NCBI GenBank assembly: GCA_037693485.1
Contig: CM075345.1
Coordinates: forward strand, 75,885,001-75,949,000
DNA: 64,000 bases
Direction: 5' to 3'
Source of the DNA: Kitagawia praeruptora
Lineage: Eukaryota; Streptophyta; Magnoliopsida; Apiales; Apiaceae
Of the stretch, positions 50,199-60,510 are shown piece after piece. Positions within the stretch are counted from its first letter, which is position 1; each line of letters opens with the position of its first letter. The notes beneath the pieces are model-generated. The model made no database searches. It was not told where the DNA came from and saw nothing but the letters and a program-made list of their open reading frames with translations. The translations under genes were made by a program, and so were the position numbers.

Positions 50199-53100
50199 AT
50201 GGCAACAGTAAAGTTCAACACCAACTTCATCGCTCTCACTAGTGATGTTGAAGCACCCAATGCAAATTTCAAGTGCTTTGTGAAATGGATGGCTGAGTCA
50301 TATATCAAGGATGCACTCTCTGCCAACCCAACTCTGTATCTCGATATTCTGGAACAATTCTGGAGTACTGCTATTGTGGAGGTTGTAGCCCTGGAAAACG
50401 CAATCACTTCCTATGTCATCTACTGCAAGGTTCAAGATAAGGAAATCACTATCACTACTGCAGACATGAACCAAGCACTAGGACTACAACAAGAGTCATT
50501 TGACAGAATGGCCACTAACGCAGAGTTGGAGGAATTCTTTGAGTTCATAAACTACTCAGATGGGATTAACCTTGGAAAGCTAAACAGAAAGAATCTGAGA
50601 AAGGAGTGGAGCTATGTGTTTGCAACTCTTCTCCAAGTCTTCACTGCCAGGAAATCAAGCTTTGATCAAATCAGTGCACCTGTGCAGCAAATTGGATATG
50701 CTTTGGCCTATGGAAAGAAGATAGATGTTGGCCAAATCATACTTCAAGAATTATATGGGAGACTTGGTAAGAACACAACCAAGAGAGGTACTGATATTTT
50801 CTTCCCTCGCTTTATTCAATCTGTACTTAATTATAAAAATGCTTCATTGATTGAATTGCCTGGGATTGATAAAAATAAAATAGGCTACCCTAAGTCCATG
50901 ACCAAACTCATTTTTGGTAACTTGGAAACTAGGAATGATGTGGATGTAAGACTGAACATAACTCCCCATATGGAGAGTTTGTTTAGGACTTACCCTCACA
51001 ACATGCCAACATTTGATGCAAAATCTAAGTTAGCACAGCCCAAGCAAGTAGAACAAAATGCTAACCCAGGGCCTGCTAACCAACCCTCTCAACCAAACAC
51101 TCTACCTCTTACTGAGCCAACTGCATCATTCTCTCAAAAGGGTGATGTTAGTAAAAAGAAGAGAAAGGAAGTAATGTCTGCACCTTTAAATATCTTGTCT
51201 GAAGCAGCATTAGCTGTTGAATTAGGTCTAGGAAGTGAGGAAACTGAGTTACCCTTACACAGAACAAAGAAGAAGAAAACTAAGACCACCTCTTCAGTCA
51301 CACAAATGGCTGAAGTTGTAAAATCAGGGGCACACAGCTCACTAGGTGTATCCTCTCAACAGGGTGCACCTATAGAATCAAGCATTCTCCCCAATGCACC
51401 CTCTTGTATAGAGTCAGCACATGGGAGTGATAAGGCTGGCACAACACTGAGTGGAGAGCACATCACTTTTGAAACTCCCTCTATCTTTCAGGGGGAGTTG
51501 CCAAAATCTACTCTAAAACACACTTCTCTTCCAGAATCTAACTCTGAAATTTCATTGGAACCTGCAACTCAGACAACTGAGATGCAAGGTATTGATCATC
51601 AAGAATCCTTTTCACTTGATGAGCCAATAATTTCAAGTGACTTAGTGCATGACACTTTGTTCACCACTCAGAACCCACATCTAGATGGTGAGGGAATGCA
51701 TGCTGAGGCATATCCTAATGACACCATCACAAACACAGAGGTTCCCCTAGTTTTTACTAGAGACTCTGTGCCTGTGTCAACTGCTGGTGTAATTCATCCC
51801 ACTTCTGTGGTGACACCAGTAGTAGAGTCAATCCATCCGGTTACAGAAGTTGCATCTGTAACTGAGGAGACTAGCTTGCCTAGCTCTAGCTCTGACTTCA
51901 TGTCAACATGGCTGAAGCCTGTGCAACATGACAGTGCTTCAGGATCAGGGTCTGTTCCACAACAATTGATGGTTGAAGCACTTCAAAGCTTAATTGTGGA
52001 TCAGATTCCTGAGTTCACAAAGATTGCTCAGCATCTTCTCACTGCAAACATGCCCAATCCAGACTATGAGGCTATTCTGTTATGCCATAGGGATGATGTG
52101 GAAGTGCAGAAGTCAAAGATCATTGATGATGCTGAGAGAGATGGCAACATAGATGCCTGGTTGCAAGGAAAATATGATATTACTCTCGATGAAGCACTTC
52201 AGTATCTCAGGGAGGAATACATCACTTCACTGGGCTCCAATGCAAAATCCCTGTCACCTGGTGAAGTGTATGAAGCTGTAAATGACTCCTACAAGGGTTT
52301 CCTCAAGGCTGCACACTATCTTGGCAAGGGAGTCAAAACTGAAGTCAACAGGGTGTGTGATAAGACAGCCACTTCAGTAGCAAAAGTCAAGAGGGCCTTT
52401 GATGCTAAATTTCCTCAATTGGACAGTGTGTTCAAGGACATCAAACACTGCAACTCTACCTGCACTCAGGTGGACAATGGGCTGGCTGTGCTAAAAGATG
52501 CTGTCACAGGTCTGGGGCATCAATTTCAGAATCTATCTGACCAGACTACAGATGCCAATGCCATGCTGAGGATAATGTTCAAAAATCTTTATGGAGATAG
52601 ACTAGTCAACACTCTTGAGCAGGAGGTAGCTACTCTCACCAAGACCAATGCTCATCTCACAGAAAAGGTTGCATTGCTAAATGATCAGTTGGACACTCAA
52701 GCATCCACCACAGCTGATGTCCTTCTGCATCAACAATCCATGTTAGCTGCAATGATGAAGCATATGGGTCTCCCTCTACCTGATGAATCTTCACTCCCAA
52801 AGGACATTTCTACAGCCTCTGTGCCTGACAACAAGCCTAAGGGGGAGAAGAAGGCTAGGAACTCAAATTCAAAGGGGGAGACAAAGGGAGAGAAAGGCAT
52901 AATAATCAAAGAGGGTGGTCAACAAAGGGCTTCTAAGTCTCTAGCAAATGTGCCTGGCAAGGGAAAAGCCAAAGTAGATGAGCCTCCATCTATCTTGCCA
53001 GTTGTCACCTTACCAACTGTGCACATCACTACTCCTGGAGGACAAAGGCAATCCATAACTACCACAGTGGTTGCAGGGAGTATGCCATCTGACAAACCTC

Positions 53101-54854
53101 CAATCTCTATATCTGAGAGTGCCAAGCCTGTAGAAGTCAAAGTTGTTACTGAGGCCAAGCTACAAGAAGTTGCTAACTCCAATGACTATCATGATAAAGC
53201 CTTCTTGGAGTTTCTGAAAGCCATAAGGGAACAGGTTGGTGACACTCAGTTTTATCTGAGGGAGGTGAAGAAGCAGATAGACTACATCACTGTCATCCCC
53301 AAGAAAGTCAACAATATATGGGTCAAGGAGATAGTGATGGTTTCCAAACTAAAGATATGGCATCTAACATACCAGACTCTACAAGACCTAAAGCACTCAG
53401 AGATAGATGCCATACTTGAGATCATTGAGAAGAAAAATGAGAACAGCAAGAGTCTGTTTGATGATTTGAGGAATGGTCAACCTACAAGGCTACCAGAAGT
53501 GATCAAGAAGCCATGGACAATTATTTATCAGTCTGGTACCAGAATTGAAGATATCAAGCAATTGGTCATTCCTCATGATCTCACCTCCAGAAATCACAGA
53601 CTGATCATTGCTATCATTGATCAATTACAGAAGAAGGTTGGAGCCAGAAATGCTGAAGAAATTGAGGCACTGCATATCCTCAGAACCTATATTGCAACTG
53701 GTGAAATTCCAGAGATGGCTCAACCTAGGAGAAATAAGGATGATGATTCTGAAGACAAAGGTGATGGGAGGAGAAGACATCACAGGAGAGATAAGGGTGA
53801 TAAAGATAAGAAGAAAAAGGGGGACAAGGATGAAAAGGATGATGATGACCAGGGTAAAACATATGTGAGAAAGAGTGGAAGACAGCAAGCCTTAGGCAAT
53901 GCTAGCAGTAATCTCACCACAACACAAGACTCTAAGTCTAGGGTGAATACTGTTAGTAGTGACCTAGCAAAATCTACATCTATGGCTTTTGCAACTGTCT
54001 TACCATCTCAAGAAAAGAAGAAGATTCAAGTCAAGAAACCATGTGTATGTTTCAGAAAGCAATCTGCTAATGGAATACTACTATGGTCTACCAACCAAGG
54101 TCAAAGATTTCTGCCAAGCAACCATGTCAAGAGGATAAAATTTAAACATGCTGCAAGGAGAGTGAAGCTATCCAAATCTAGAGCCCTAACAATCATTCCA
54201 GGATTAAAGCTCCAGCCACTTGATGAAGACTTTGATGAAGAGCAACTGCTATTTCTAAGAGCTCAAAAGATATGCTATGCTGCAATTGTGGATGACCACC
54301 TTGTAATCAAGTACACTGATGGGAAAGAAATGAAATTCAAACAAGGGGGTTGTCAACATTGGGGTAAATTGTATGAGATAGAAAGAATCATTGCATTGCT
54401 GGATTCTAAGAACAAGGTGGAGAAAGTATGGAAGCTGGAATTGATTGACTTTGTGAAAATGAAGAAAGAATATGCTGAGAAGATAAGGAAGGGCTGCTAT
54501 GAGAAATGGTTAGAAAGGGAGAAAGAAATTGATAGACTGGAGATTGAAGCAGAAAAGCTAAGGGCAAAGGGATTGTGTAGAGTTCAGTTTGATCCCTATG
54601 TGGTGAAGTATAGGAGGAGAAATGGAGACAATGTCAATATAAGAATGAACCTACTCAGTCACTATCCTGCCAACATTCTGAAGCCAGTGCTTGAAGATTT
54701 CAAAAACTCTATTATGATTGAAGAATTGGATGCTATGATAGAAATCATGAGAGCAGTAGATGAGATTGCAAGAAAGGAGAAAGAAAGGAAACAGAAAGCA
54801 TATGATGATCTACAAGCCAAGGCAATGGAGATGCAATCAAAAGAAAACGGCTAG
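50199..54854 (+). CDS. Sirevirus A ORF3 (large protein between pol and 3' LTR)
   Basis: 1551 codons without interruption, ATG in CTACACAAATGGC. N-terminal ~250-residue domain: FKCFVKWMAESYIKD, then LYLDILEQFWSTA, NLRKEWSYVFATLLQVFTAR, GQIILQELYGRLGK and IFFPRFIQSVL. It shares its pattern with the ORF3 of Sirevirus B. Then come Ser/Thr/Pro-rich low complexity (~270-590), a helical segment with coiled-coil character (NTLEQEVATLTKTNAHLTEK, ~800-850), a highly charged block (GRRRHHRRDKGDKDKKKKGD, ~1188) and a C-terminal charged region (ALTIIPGLKLQPLDEDFDEE and beyond). No signal peptide or convincing membrane segment. Such ORFs occur in many Sireviruses. The env-like label is historical and the role is unknown. 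Confidence 0.82.
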   Translation: MATVKFNTNFIALTSDVEAPNANFKCFVKWMAESYIKDALSANPTLYLDILEQFWSTAIVEVVALENAITSYVIYCKVQDKEITITTADMNQALGLQQESFDRMATNAELEEFFEFINYSDGINLGKLNRKNLRKEWSYVFATLLQVFTARKSSFDQISAPVQQIGYALAYGKKIDVGQIILQELYGRLGKNTTKRGTDIFFPRFIQSVLNYKNASLIELPGIDKNKIGYPKSMTKLIFGNLETRNDVDVRLNITPHMESLFRTYPHNMPTFDAKSKLAQPKQVEQNANPGPANQPSQPNTLPLTEPTASFSQKGDVSKKKRKEVMSAPLNILSEAALAVELGLGSEETELPLHRTKKKKTKTTSSVTQMAEVVKSGAHSSLGVSSQQGAPIESSILPNAPSCIESAHGSDKAGTTLSGEHITFETPSIFQGELPKSTLKHTSLPESNSEISLEPATQTTEMQGIDHQESFSLDEPIISSDLVHDTLFTTQNPHLDGEGMHAEAYPNDTITNTEVPLVFTRDSVPVSTAGVIHPTSVVTPVVESIHPVTEVASVTEETSLPSSSSDFMSTWLKPVQHDSASGSGSVPQQLMVEALQSLIVDQIPEFTKIAQHLLTANMPNPDYEAILLCHRDDVEVQKSKIIDDAERDGNIDAWLQGKYDITLDEALQYLREEYITSLGSNAKSLSPGEVYEAVNDSYKGFLKAAHYLGKGVKTEVNRVCDKTATSVAKVKRAFDAKFPQLDSVFKDIKHCNSTCTQVDNGLAVLKDAVTGLGHQFQNLSDQTTDANAMLRIMFKNLYGDRLVNTLEQEVATLTKTNAHLTEKVALLNDQLDTQASTTADVLLHQQSMLAAMMKHMGLPLPDESSLPKDISTASVPDNKPKGEKKARNSNSKGETKGEKGIIIKEGGQQRASKSLANVPGKGKAKVDEPPSILPVVTLPTVHITTPGGQRQSITTTVVAGSMPSDKPPISISESAKPVEVKVVTEAKLQEVANSNDYHDKAFLEFLKAIREQVGDTQFYLREVKKQIDYITVIPKKVNNIWVKEIVMVSKLKIWHLTYQTLQDLKHSEIDAILEIIEKKNENSKSLFDDLRNGQPTRLPEVIKKPWTIIYQSGTRIEDIKQLVIPHDLTSRNHRLIIAIIDQLQKKVGARNAEEIEALHILRTYIATGEIPEMAQPRRNKDDDSEDKGDGRRRHHRRDKGDKDKKKKGDKDEKDDDDQGKTYVRKSGRQQALGNASSNLTTTQDSKSRVNTVSSDLAKSTSMAFATVLPSQEKKKIQVKKPCVCFRKQSANGILLWSTNQGQRFLPSNHVKRIKFKHAARRVKLSKSRALTIIPGLKLQPLDEDFDEEQLLFLRAQKICYAAIVDDHLVIKYTDGKEMKFKQGGCQHWGKLYEIERIIALLDSKNKVEKVWKLELIDFVKMKKEYAEKIRKGCYEKWLEREKEIDRLEIEAEKLRAKGLCRVQFDPYVVKYRRRNGDNVNIRMNLLSHYPANILKPVLEDFKNSIMIEELDAMIEIMRAVDEIARKEKERKQKAYDDLQAKAMEMQSKENG

Positions 54855-55003
54855 TACCTCATCATACTGTAAGAAGTATTTATCTTGTAATTTCATTTAT
54901 GTGTTCAATCAAATCACATACCTGTACTTTTAAAAGTTTTATCTTTAATGTATGTTAGGCTTGTTATCAGACATGAAATTGTGACTAAGGGTCTCACTCA
55001 CAA

Positions 55004-55014
55004 TTTGGGGGAGA
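55004..55014 (+). other. Polypurine tract of Sirevirus A
   Basis: TTTGGGGGAGA, one base before the 3' LTR start at 55016. Same core as in Sirevirus B. Confidence 0.9.
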
Positions 55015-55015
55015 T

Positions 55016-56306
55016 TGTTAGTTACAGAGGCATGCCTGTATACATCTAATAACAAGCCTAATTGTTTGTAATGCTTTGCATTACTTACATGACCTCTTAA
55101 CTGAGGGAACCTCTAGTTGTAGAGTTTCTGTTTGTATTGTACTTGTAATAGGCATCAAATCCTAGTTGTGTAACTGTACAAATAGAGTCTAGAATAATGC
55201 TTGAAAGAAGTTCCATGGTTCATGCCTCAAGCAAGGAGTTAAAGACTACCAAATAATCACAGTTGGGATTTGAAGAAATGAAGAATTTGCCTAAGTACCA
55301 ATTCGAGAAGTATATTTGTCTATTCGAGAAGTCCAGCATTCGAGAAGTCAGAGATTCGATATCTCAAGACACTATTCGATATCTCTGAATACACTGTTCG
55401 ATATCTCATTCGATATCTCAGGGATTCGATATGTCTACTACTCTATTCGAGAACTCAAGAAGTCAACAAGTCAAGATGGTATTCGAGTTCTCAAAGAGTC
55501 AACAAGTCAAAGTTCCATTCGATATCTCAAAGACTCAGAAAGCTATTCGACAACTCGAGGATTCGATAAGTCAAATGCTCTATTCGACAACTCAAGGAAT
55601 CCTGATGGAAAAGAGCTATTCGAGAAGTGGTTCGATATGTCACTATAACAGTATTCGAGAACTCAGAGTTATCGATCAAGTCAATTCTAGTTCTCGAATC
55701 ACTTACTTAGTCACTTCTCGAATACATTCTTGGAGACAAAATACTGAAGAAATTGTACAAGTCAGAAACCTGCAACAAGCCAATGCACTTTATGGACCAC
55801 AACCTGTAACGTGCTCTGGAAAGCCTACAAGGAAGCTTGGAGAGATATAGAAGAGACAAGGAGCTAAAGAAGTGGATCTAAACAGGCTTTGCAAAGTCAA
55901 ATCTGTAACCGTTTGGACGCTTACTCAAAAAGGATAGACAGACTAGAAAGTAATTTGCTTAGCTACCTTATTTGTAGTAAGCAGGCTGTATCCATGTTCT
56001 ATAAGGACACAGCCTCACTTCATAACTTAGTAACTTTGTGAGTCGAGTTTTTCATACACTGTAAGCTATATCTCTCTGAGAAAAACGAAGCTGAGAATAC
56101 TACCATTTGTATTCACAGATTGTAGCAACCTTTATCTAATATACATTAGATTAAAGTGATATTGTGTCTTGTGTTGTTTATTTATCCGCACCTTAATTTC
56201 TGCACACACAGGCACTTATCTGCTACACAGACTCAATCCAAGAAAAGTTCAAGAATCCATTCACCCCCCCCCCTCTGTATTCTTTTACCGTGTTCAATAC
56301 TCAACA
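55016..56306 (+). repeat. 3' LTR of Sirevirus A
   Basis: 1291 bp. Differs from the 5' LTR at five substitutions that I counted and two extra C in the C-run near the end. One substitution (CTATTTGAG to CTATTCGAG) gives this copy an additional TTCGAGAA at 55619-55626, so it has eight TTCNNGAA cores instead of seven. Confidence 0.95.
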
Positions 56307-57065
56307 CATCGGAATAAACTCAAAGTACTGCTCAGCCCTTAACACCCAACTCTTAGGGTCTGTTCCATTGAACCTTGGAAATTCGATTTTGGGAATGGGG
56401 TTAAATTGTGGCAAGTCATATCTGGTCCCTGTTGTTGGACTTAAGGGTGGAACATGACTCGGGTGGGTATAAGGAGGTGTGTGGGTAGAGTATGTGTACT
56501 GGGTTGTAGGAGGAATGTAGAGTTGGTAACCTTGTGCCCCTGTGCTGTTAGGAGTAATCGGGTTTGGGTACAAAAACTGGGAGTGGGATGAGGTATTGTT
56601 AGCATATGGGTTAACAGGAGGATTAATAGGTTGGTAACCTTGTTGGCAGGTAGGAAAGGGTAAGGTGTATGTGGTGAAATTGTGTGTAGTGGGAATTTGT
56701 GGCTGGTGCGAATTACTTGACATTTGCGGTGTGGGTATGCTATTCGTATTGACTGACGAATTAGGGTTAGGGTTTAAGTGATTACCTGAACCATTGTTTG
56801 GCGAATTCACCACTGGCATCACAGGGCTGTCCATAGTGACCCCCGTTTCTTCCTCAATCTGTATTACCACCTCTTCATCAGTCTTCCTCGAGTTTTGTAG
56901 CCCCTTCAACATCTGTTTTAACTCCGCGATACTACCTTCGATCCCATCAAACTTATTACTGAATTCCTCCCTTGTTTTTATCAACCCACCACTAATTTCT
57001 TCTAATTTAGCATCGTGTGCTCCCAATCTGTCATCCACTGCCTTAGATCGAGTCCCCTCAGCCAT
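56307..57065 (-). pseudogene. Ty3/gypsy gag, N-terminal part (split by Sirevirus A)
   Basis: ATG at 57063-57065 (MAEGTRSKAVDDRLGAHDAK). An N-terminal coiled-coil-like helix (IEGSIAELKQMLKGLQ), then a Pro/Asn/Tyr-rich spacer (NHLNPNPNSSVNTNSIPTP) and the start of the Gag core at RYDLPQFNPIPKIEFPRFNG then DPKSWVLRAEQYFEF. It breaks at 56307 at the TSD CATCG and continues at 42306 on the other side of the 14-kb insertion. The first half is free of stops. Confidence 0.9.
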
Positions 57066-57102
57066 TTTAGATTTGCAGCGACGGCGATTCCGAGAATCCA
57101 CC

Positions 57103-57114
57103 GCTCTGATACCA
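57103..57114 (-). other. Primer-binding site of the Ty3/gypsy element
   Basis: Minus-strand TGGTATCAGAGC, two bases after the 5' LTR end. Complementary to initiator tRNA-Met. Confidence 0.93.
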
Positions 57115-57116
57115 CT

Positions 57117-57479
57117 TGTAACCGACTAATCACTTTTAACAGCAATAAAACTACAGACTATGAGACTTAAATCAAACAAAAGTAACAGAATGGAAATAGA
57201 CTGGAATTAAATCAAAAGTAAAGCACCATTACATAAGGTAAGAGGAAAATGAAGAAACGAAAATACATATCTCATCCCATAATCCCTCATTCTCTCCTCT
57301 CACCCTAATTAATCAGATCCCCCTTGTTTCTAGTGGGCTAACAGGCCCCATAAGAGTTTAAGTCCAACTGGGCTCGGCCCAATACAGAAAGTTCAACATA
57401 AACCAGTCCAGTCCATTTAATTATTACATAAATAAATAAATTAAGATAACAGAGTTTGCCACGCATAAACTCTGTTACA
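57117..57479 (-). repeat. 5' LTR of the Ty3/gypsy element
   Basis: 363 bp, TGTAACCGAC...CTCTGTTACA. Two substitutions from the 3' LTR. Followed by the TSD TACTT at 57480-57484. Confidence 0.95.
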
Positions 57480-57484
57480 TACTT

Positions 57485-57830
57485 GAAGAAGTGAGGCCCC
57501 AACTATCACCTGCAAAATCAAAAACAAATTAGATAAGGAGAAGAGAATTATTAGAGAATAGAGAAGAGAGAGTTATTTGATTTGATAGAGAGAGAGTCGA
57601 TTTCTTCCATTTGATACAGAGAGAGTCTGCGAGAGTGAGAGGGAGTTGGAGTTGTGTGAAGTGTCTGAGTAAGAGAGGGGGGAAGTGGGCTTGTAATTTT
57701 GGTTAAGGGGGAAGGCGGGCCTTCAATTTTTCGTTAGGGGGAAAACTACCGCCATTGGATGGGAAAAGAGGCAGCCTTCCTTTTTCCTATTAAATGATTT
57801 TAATTTGTTTTTGTTTTTGTTTTTGTTTTT
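57485..57830. other. CACTA interior right of the gypsy insertion
   Basis: Purine-rich GAGAGAGAG tracts (57540-57680), then TTTTTG repeats. On the minus strand this resembles the 5' leader of a host-like gene, with a possible splice acceptor TTTTGCAGGTGATAG (about 57505-57520). No coding frame established. Confidence 0.4.
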
Positions 57831-58330
57831 TTGATTTATTTTACAAACTAGTTAAAAATGGGGAAAAAATAAAAAAATGGAAAATTAGTGAAAGTATGTT
57901 AAAATTCATCACACAAATAATGAGTATGACTACTTTGGTATGTATGAATTTATTTTCAAAAATTGTCATTTTTCCTATTTTTATTTAATTTTTTGATTTA
58001 TTTGACAAACTGGTTAAAAATGTGGAAAAATAAAAAAAATGGAAAATTAGTGAAAGTATGTTAAAATTCATCACACAAATAGTGAGTATGACTACTTTGG
58101 TGTGTATGAATTTAGTTTCAAAAATTCTCATTTTTCCTATATTTATTTATTTTTTTGATTTATTTTACAAACTAGTTAAAAATAGGAAAAAAATAAAAAA
58201 AATGAAAAATTAGTGAAAATAAGGTAACATTCATCACACAAATAGTGAGTATGCCTACTTTGGTGTATATGAATTTATTTTCAAAATTGTCATTTTTCCT
58301 ATTTTTATTTAATTTTTTGGCCTTTATTCT
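57831..58330. repeat. 162-bp tandem repeat in the CACTA element
   Basis: Three copies starting TTGATTTATTTTACAAACT at 57831, 57993 and 58155, plus a partial fourth. Each contains ATTAGTGAAAGTATG, CACACAAATA(A/G)TGAGTATG and TCATTTTTCCTAT. AT-rich, non-coding. Confidence 0.88.
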
Positions 58331-58354
58331 TATATTTATTTATTTTTTTAAGTT

Positions 58355-58815
58355 ATACCTATAGCGTCGGCATTTTAAGGGCCGACGCTATAAGCTACAC
58401 CTATAGCGACGGTTAATTCAAACAACCGACGCTATAGGTGCGACGCTATATTGTTATTTTGAGTTACACCTATAGCGTCGGCATTCCAAAGGGCGACGCT
58501 ATAAGCTATACCTATAGCGTCGTCATTTTGAGGGGCGACGCTATAGGCTATACCTATAGCGTCGGCATTTTAAGTGGCGACGCTATAAGTATAGCCTATA
58601 GCATCGGCATTTTAAGGGTGACGCTATAAGTATATCTATAGCGTCGCCCCTCAAAAAGGCGACGCTATAGGCTCTACCTATAGCGTCGGTTGATGCAAAT
58701 AACCGACGCTAAAGCTTCAGGCAATAGGCCTATAGCGTCGGTTAATCCAAACAACCGACGCAATATGTAAAAGTGCGACGCAATAGGTCAATAACCGATG
58801 CTATAGGTGGCGACG
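58355..58815. repeat. Right subterminal repeat array of the CACTA element
   Basis: More than ten copies of CTATAGCGTCGGCATTTTAAG and inverted GGCGACGCTATA at about 40-45 bp spacing, complementary in arrangement to the left array at 34895-35215. Presumed transposase-binding sites. Confidence 0.85.
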
Positions 58816-58839
58816 CAATAGGTCCAGTTTGTACTAGTG

Positions 58840-60510
58840 TTTTGACTTTGAGAAACTCCCCCTGAGTTTGTTGTCCTTGAGGAGTTATGAAGTTGACTGT
58901 CAACAGATGCATCATTTTGTCTATCAACGGATGCTCCATTTTGCCTGTCGACGGATACATGAGAATGCCTGTCAACGGATGCATCTGATGATCTAGTATG
59001 ACTGTCAACGGATGCTTCATTTCCAGTGTTAGCATCACTTCTAGTTGGACCAACAACTCTAGGTGAATTTCCAAGGTCATGATCTTCATTTTCCTCGTCA
59101 TCATCAATGTACATTCTTCCTTCTACCTCATTTTCAAATCTCAACTTTTCATGGAAGCCTTCATCATTTAGACCTAGAATCTTTTGATCATCAAACACAA
59201 CATGTACAGATTCCATAACAATGTTGGTTCTTAGATTGTAGACTCTATAGGCTTTCCCTGCTGCATATCCAACAAAGATAGCTTCATCTGCCTTTGCTTC
59301 AAATTTGCCCAAGTTATCTCCATGATTTCTTAGCACAAAACACTTACATCCAAAGACATGAAGAAAAGCTAACGTTGGTTTCTTGTTGGTAAATAACTGA
59401 TAAGGAGTCATTCCTCTAGCTTGATTGATCAAGGAAATATTCTGAGTGAAGCAGGCAGTGCTGACAGCTTCAGCCCAGAAATATGTTGGCAATCTTGATT
59501 CACTTAACATTGTTCTAGCTGCTTCAATGAGAGTTCTGTTTTTCCTTTCAACAACCCCATTTTGTTGAGGTGTTCTAGCAGCAGAAAACTCATGGACAAT
59601 TCCATTCTCTTCACAGAAAATCTTCATTGTGGAATTTTTGAATTCAGTGCCATTGTCACTCCTGATTCTTTGTACTTTTACTTCAGAACCATTGTTTACT
59701 AGTCTGAGATGATTGATGATGATTTCACTTGCACAATCTTTGGAGTGCAGAAAGAAGGTCCATGAAAACTTAGAAAAATCATCCACAATCACCAGGCAGT
59801 ATTTCTTCTTTGAAATAGACATGACATTTACTGGACCAAATAAGTCCATATGAAGCAATTGAAGAGGCTTAACAATGGATGACTCTGTCTTGCTCTTGAA
59901 GGATGATTTCTTTTGCTTCCCTAATTGGCAGGCATCACACAATCCATCTTTGATGAACTCCAATTGAGGGATTCCTCTAGCAAGATCCTTTCTTACCAAA
60001 TCATTCATTACTTTAAAATTCAAATGAGACAGCTTTTTATGCCATAGCCAACTCTCATCCTTGCTTGCTTTGCTGAAGAGACAAGTAATGGATTTTGAGC
60101 ATACTGAGTTGAAATCAGCTATGTAAACATTTCCTTTTCTAAAGCCTGTCAGAACCACATTGTTGTTTTCCTTGGTAGAAACAACACAGGCTTCTTTAGT
60201 GAACTTTACTTCATAGTCTTTGTCACAAATCTGACTGACACTCAGCAAATTGTGCTTCAAACCTTCAACTAAAGCCACTTCTTCAATGATGACATTGTCC
60301 TTTGTAATCAAGCCATATCCCTTAGTATATCCTTTGCTGTCATCTCCAAAGGTAATTCTAGGGCCAGCTTCCTCCTTGAACTCTGTGAGCAGGGTTGAAT
60401 CTCCTGTCATATGCCTAGAACATCCACTGTCTAGGTACCATAGATTCCTCTTATTTCCCTGCACACAATCCAAAATACAAATCAAGTTGATTTTGGTACC
60501 CAAGTTTCCT
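58840..60510 (-). CDS. Sirevirus B pol, 5' part (protease and integrase)
   Basis: Minus-strand frame beginning in the gag overlap (about 60503). Protease LWYLDSGCSRHMTGD (DSG). GAG-pre-integrase ESWLWHKKLSHLNFK...CDACQLGKQ (H-H-C-C). Integrase core HMDLFGPVNVMS (D), RSDNGTEFKN (D) and PQQNGVVERKNRT (E). Ends in a linker with repeated ASVDR/VSVDRQN units that are encoded by ATCCGTTGAC motifs. The CACTA element interrupts it at 58840-58842 (TTT). The reading frame resumes exactly at 34872 on the other side. No stop before the insertion. Confidence 0.92.

Larger units (their letters stand above)
42307..56306 (+). mobile_element. Sirevirus A (Ty1/copia), innermost element, 14.0 kb
   Basis: LTRs 42307-43595 (1289 bp) and 55016-56306 (1291 bp). 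TG...CA ends, TSD CATCG at 42302-42306 and 56307-56311, i.e. inside the gag of the Ty3/gypsy element. Primer site for initiator tRNA-Met at 43598-43609, polypurine tract at 55004-55014. Order gag (835 aa), protease, integrase, RT, RNase H, spacer, ORF3 (1551 aa). The LTRs differ at five positions plus a 2-nt C-run indel, so it is young. Its only visible coding defect is a one-base deletion in pol near 46253. Confidence 0.97.
37808..57479 (-). mobile_element. Ty3/gypsy (chromovirus-like) retrotransposon, interrupted by Sirevirus A
   Basis: LTRs of 363 bp at 37808-38170 and 57117-57479 (TGTAACCGAC...CTCTGTTACA, perfect short inverted ends TGTAAC/GTTACA). TSD TACTT at 37803-37807 and 57480-57484. 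Primer site for initiator tRNA-Met at 57103-57114. Length without the guest is 5667 bp. Domain order gag, protease, RT, RNase H, integrase with a chromodomain-like end, as in Ty3/gypsy. Short LTRs, small size and the C-terminus suggest the Reina clade of chromoviruses. The LTRs differ at two sites by my count, yet the coding region has one frameshift and four stops. Confidence 0.93.
34874..58839. mobile_element. CACTA (EnSpm) transposon carrying a glutaredoxin gene, interrupted by gypsy
   Basis: Termini CACTAGTACAAACTGGACC and its complement (GGTCCAGTTTGTACTAGTG ends at 58839). 3-bp TSD TTT at 34871-34873 and 58840-58842. Subterminal arrays of TATAGCGTCGG/CCGACGCTA repeats fill 34895-35215 and 58355-58815. 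Without the gypsy element and its TSD copy the length is about 4289 bp. No TNP1/TNP2-like transposase is visible, so it is non-autonomous. It carries host-like sequence: a CC-type glutaredoxin (36860-37168, +) and an exon resembling a polypyrimidine-tract-binding protein (36279-36352, -). That makes it a gene-carrying (Pack-type) CACTA. Confidence 0.92.
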
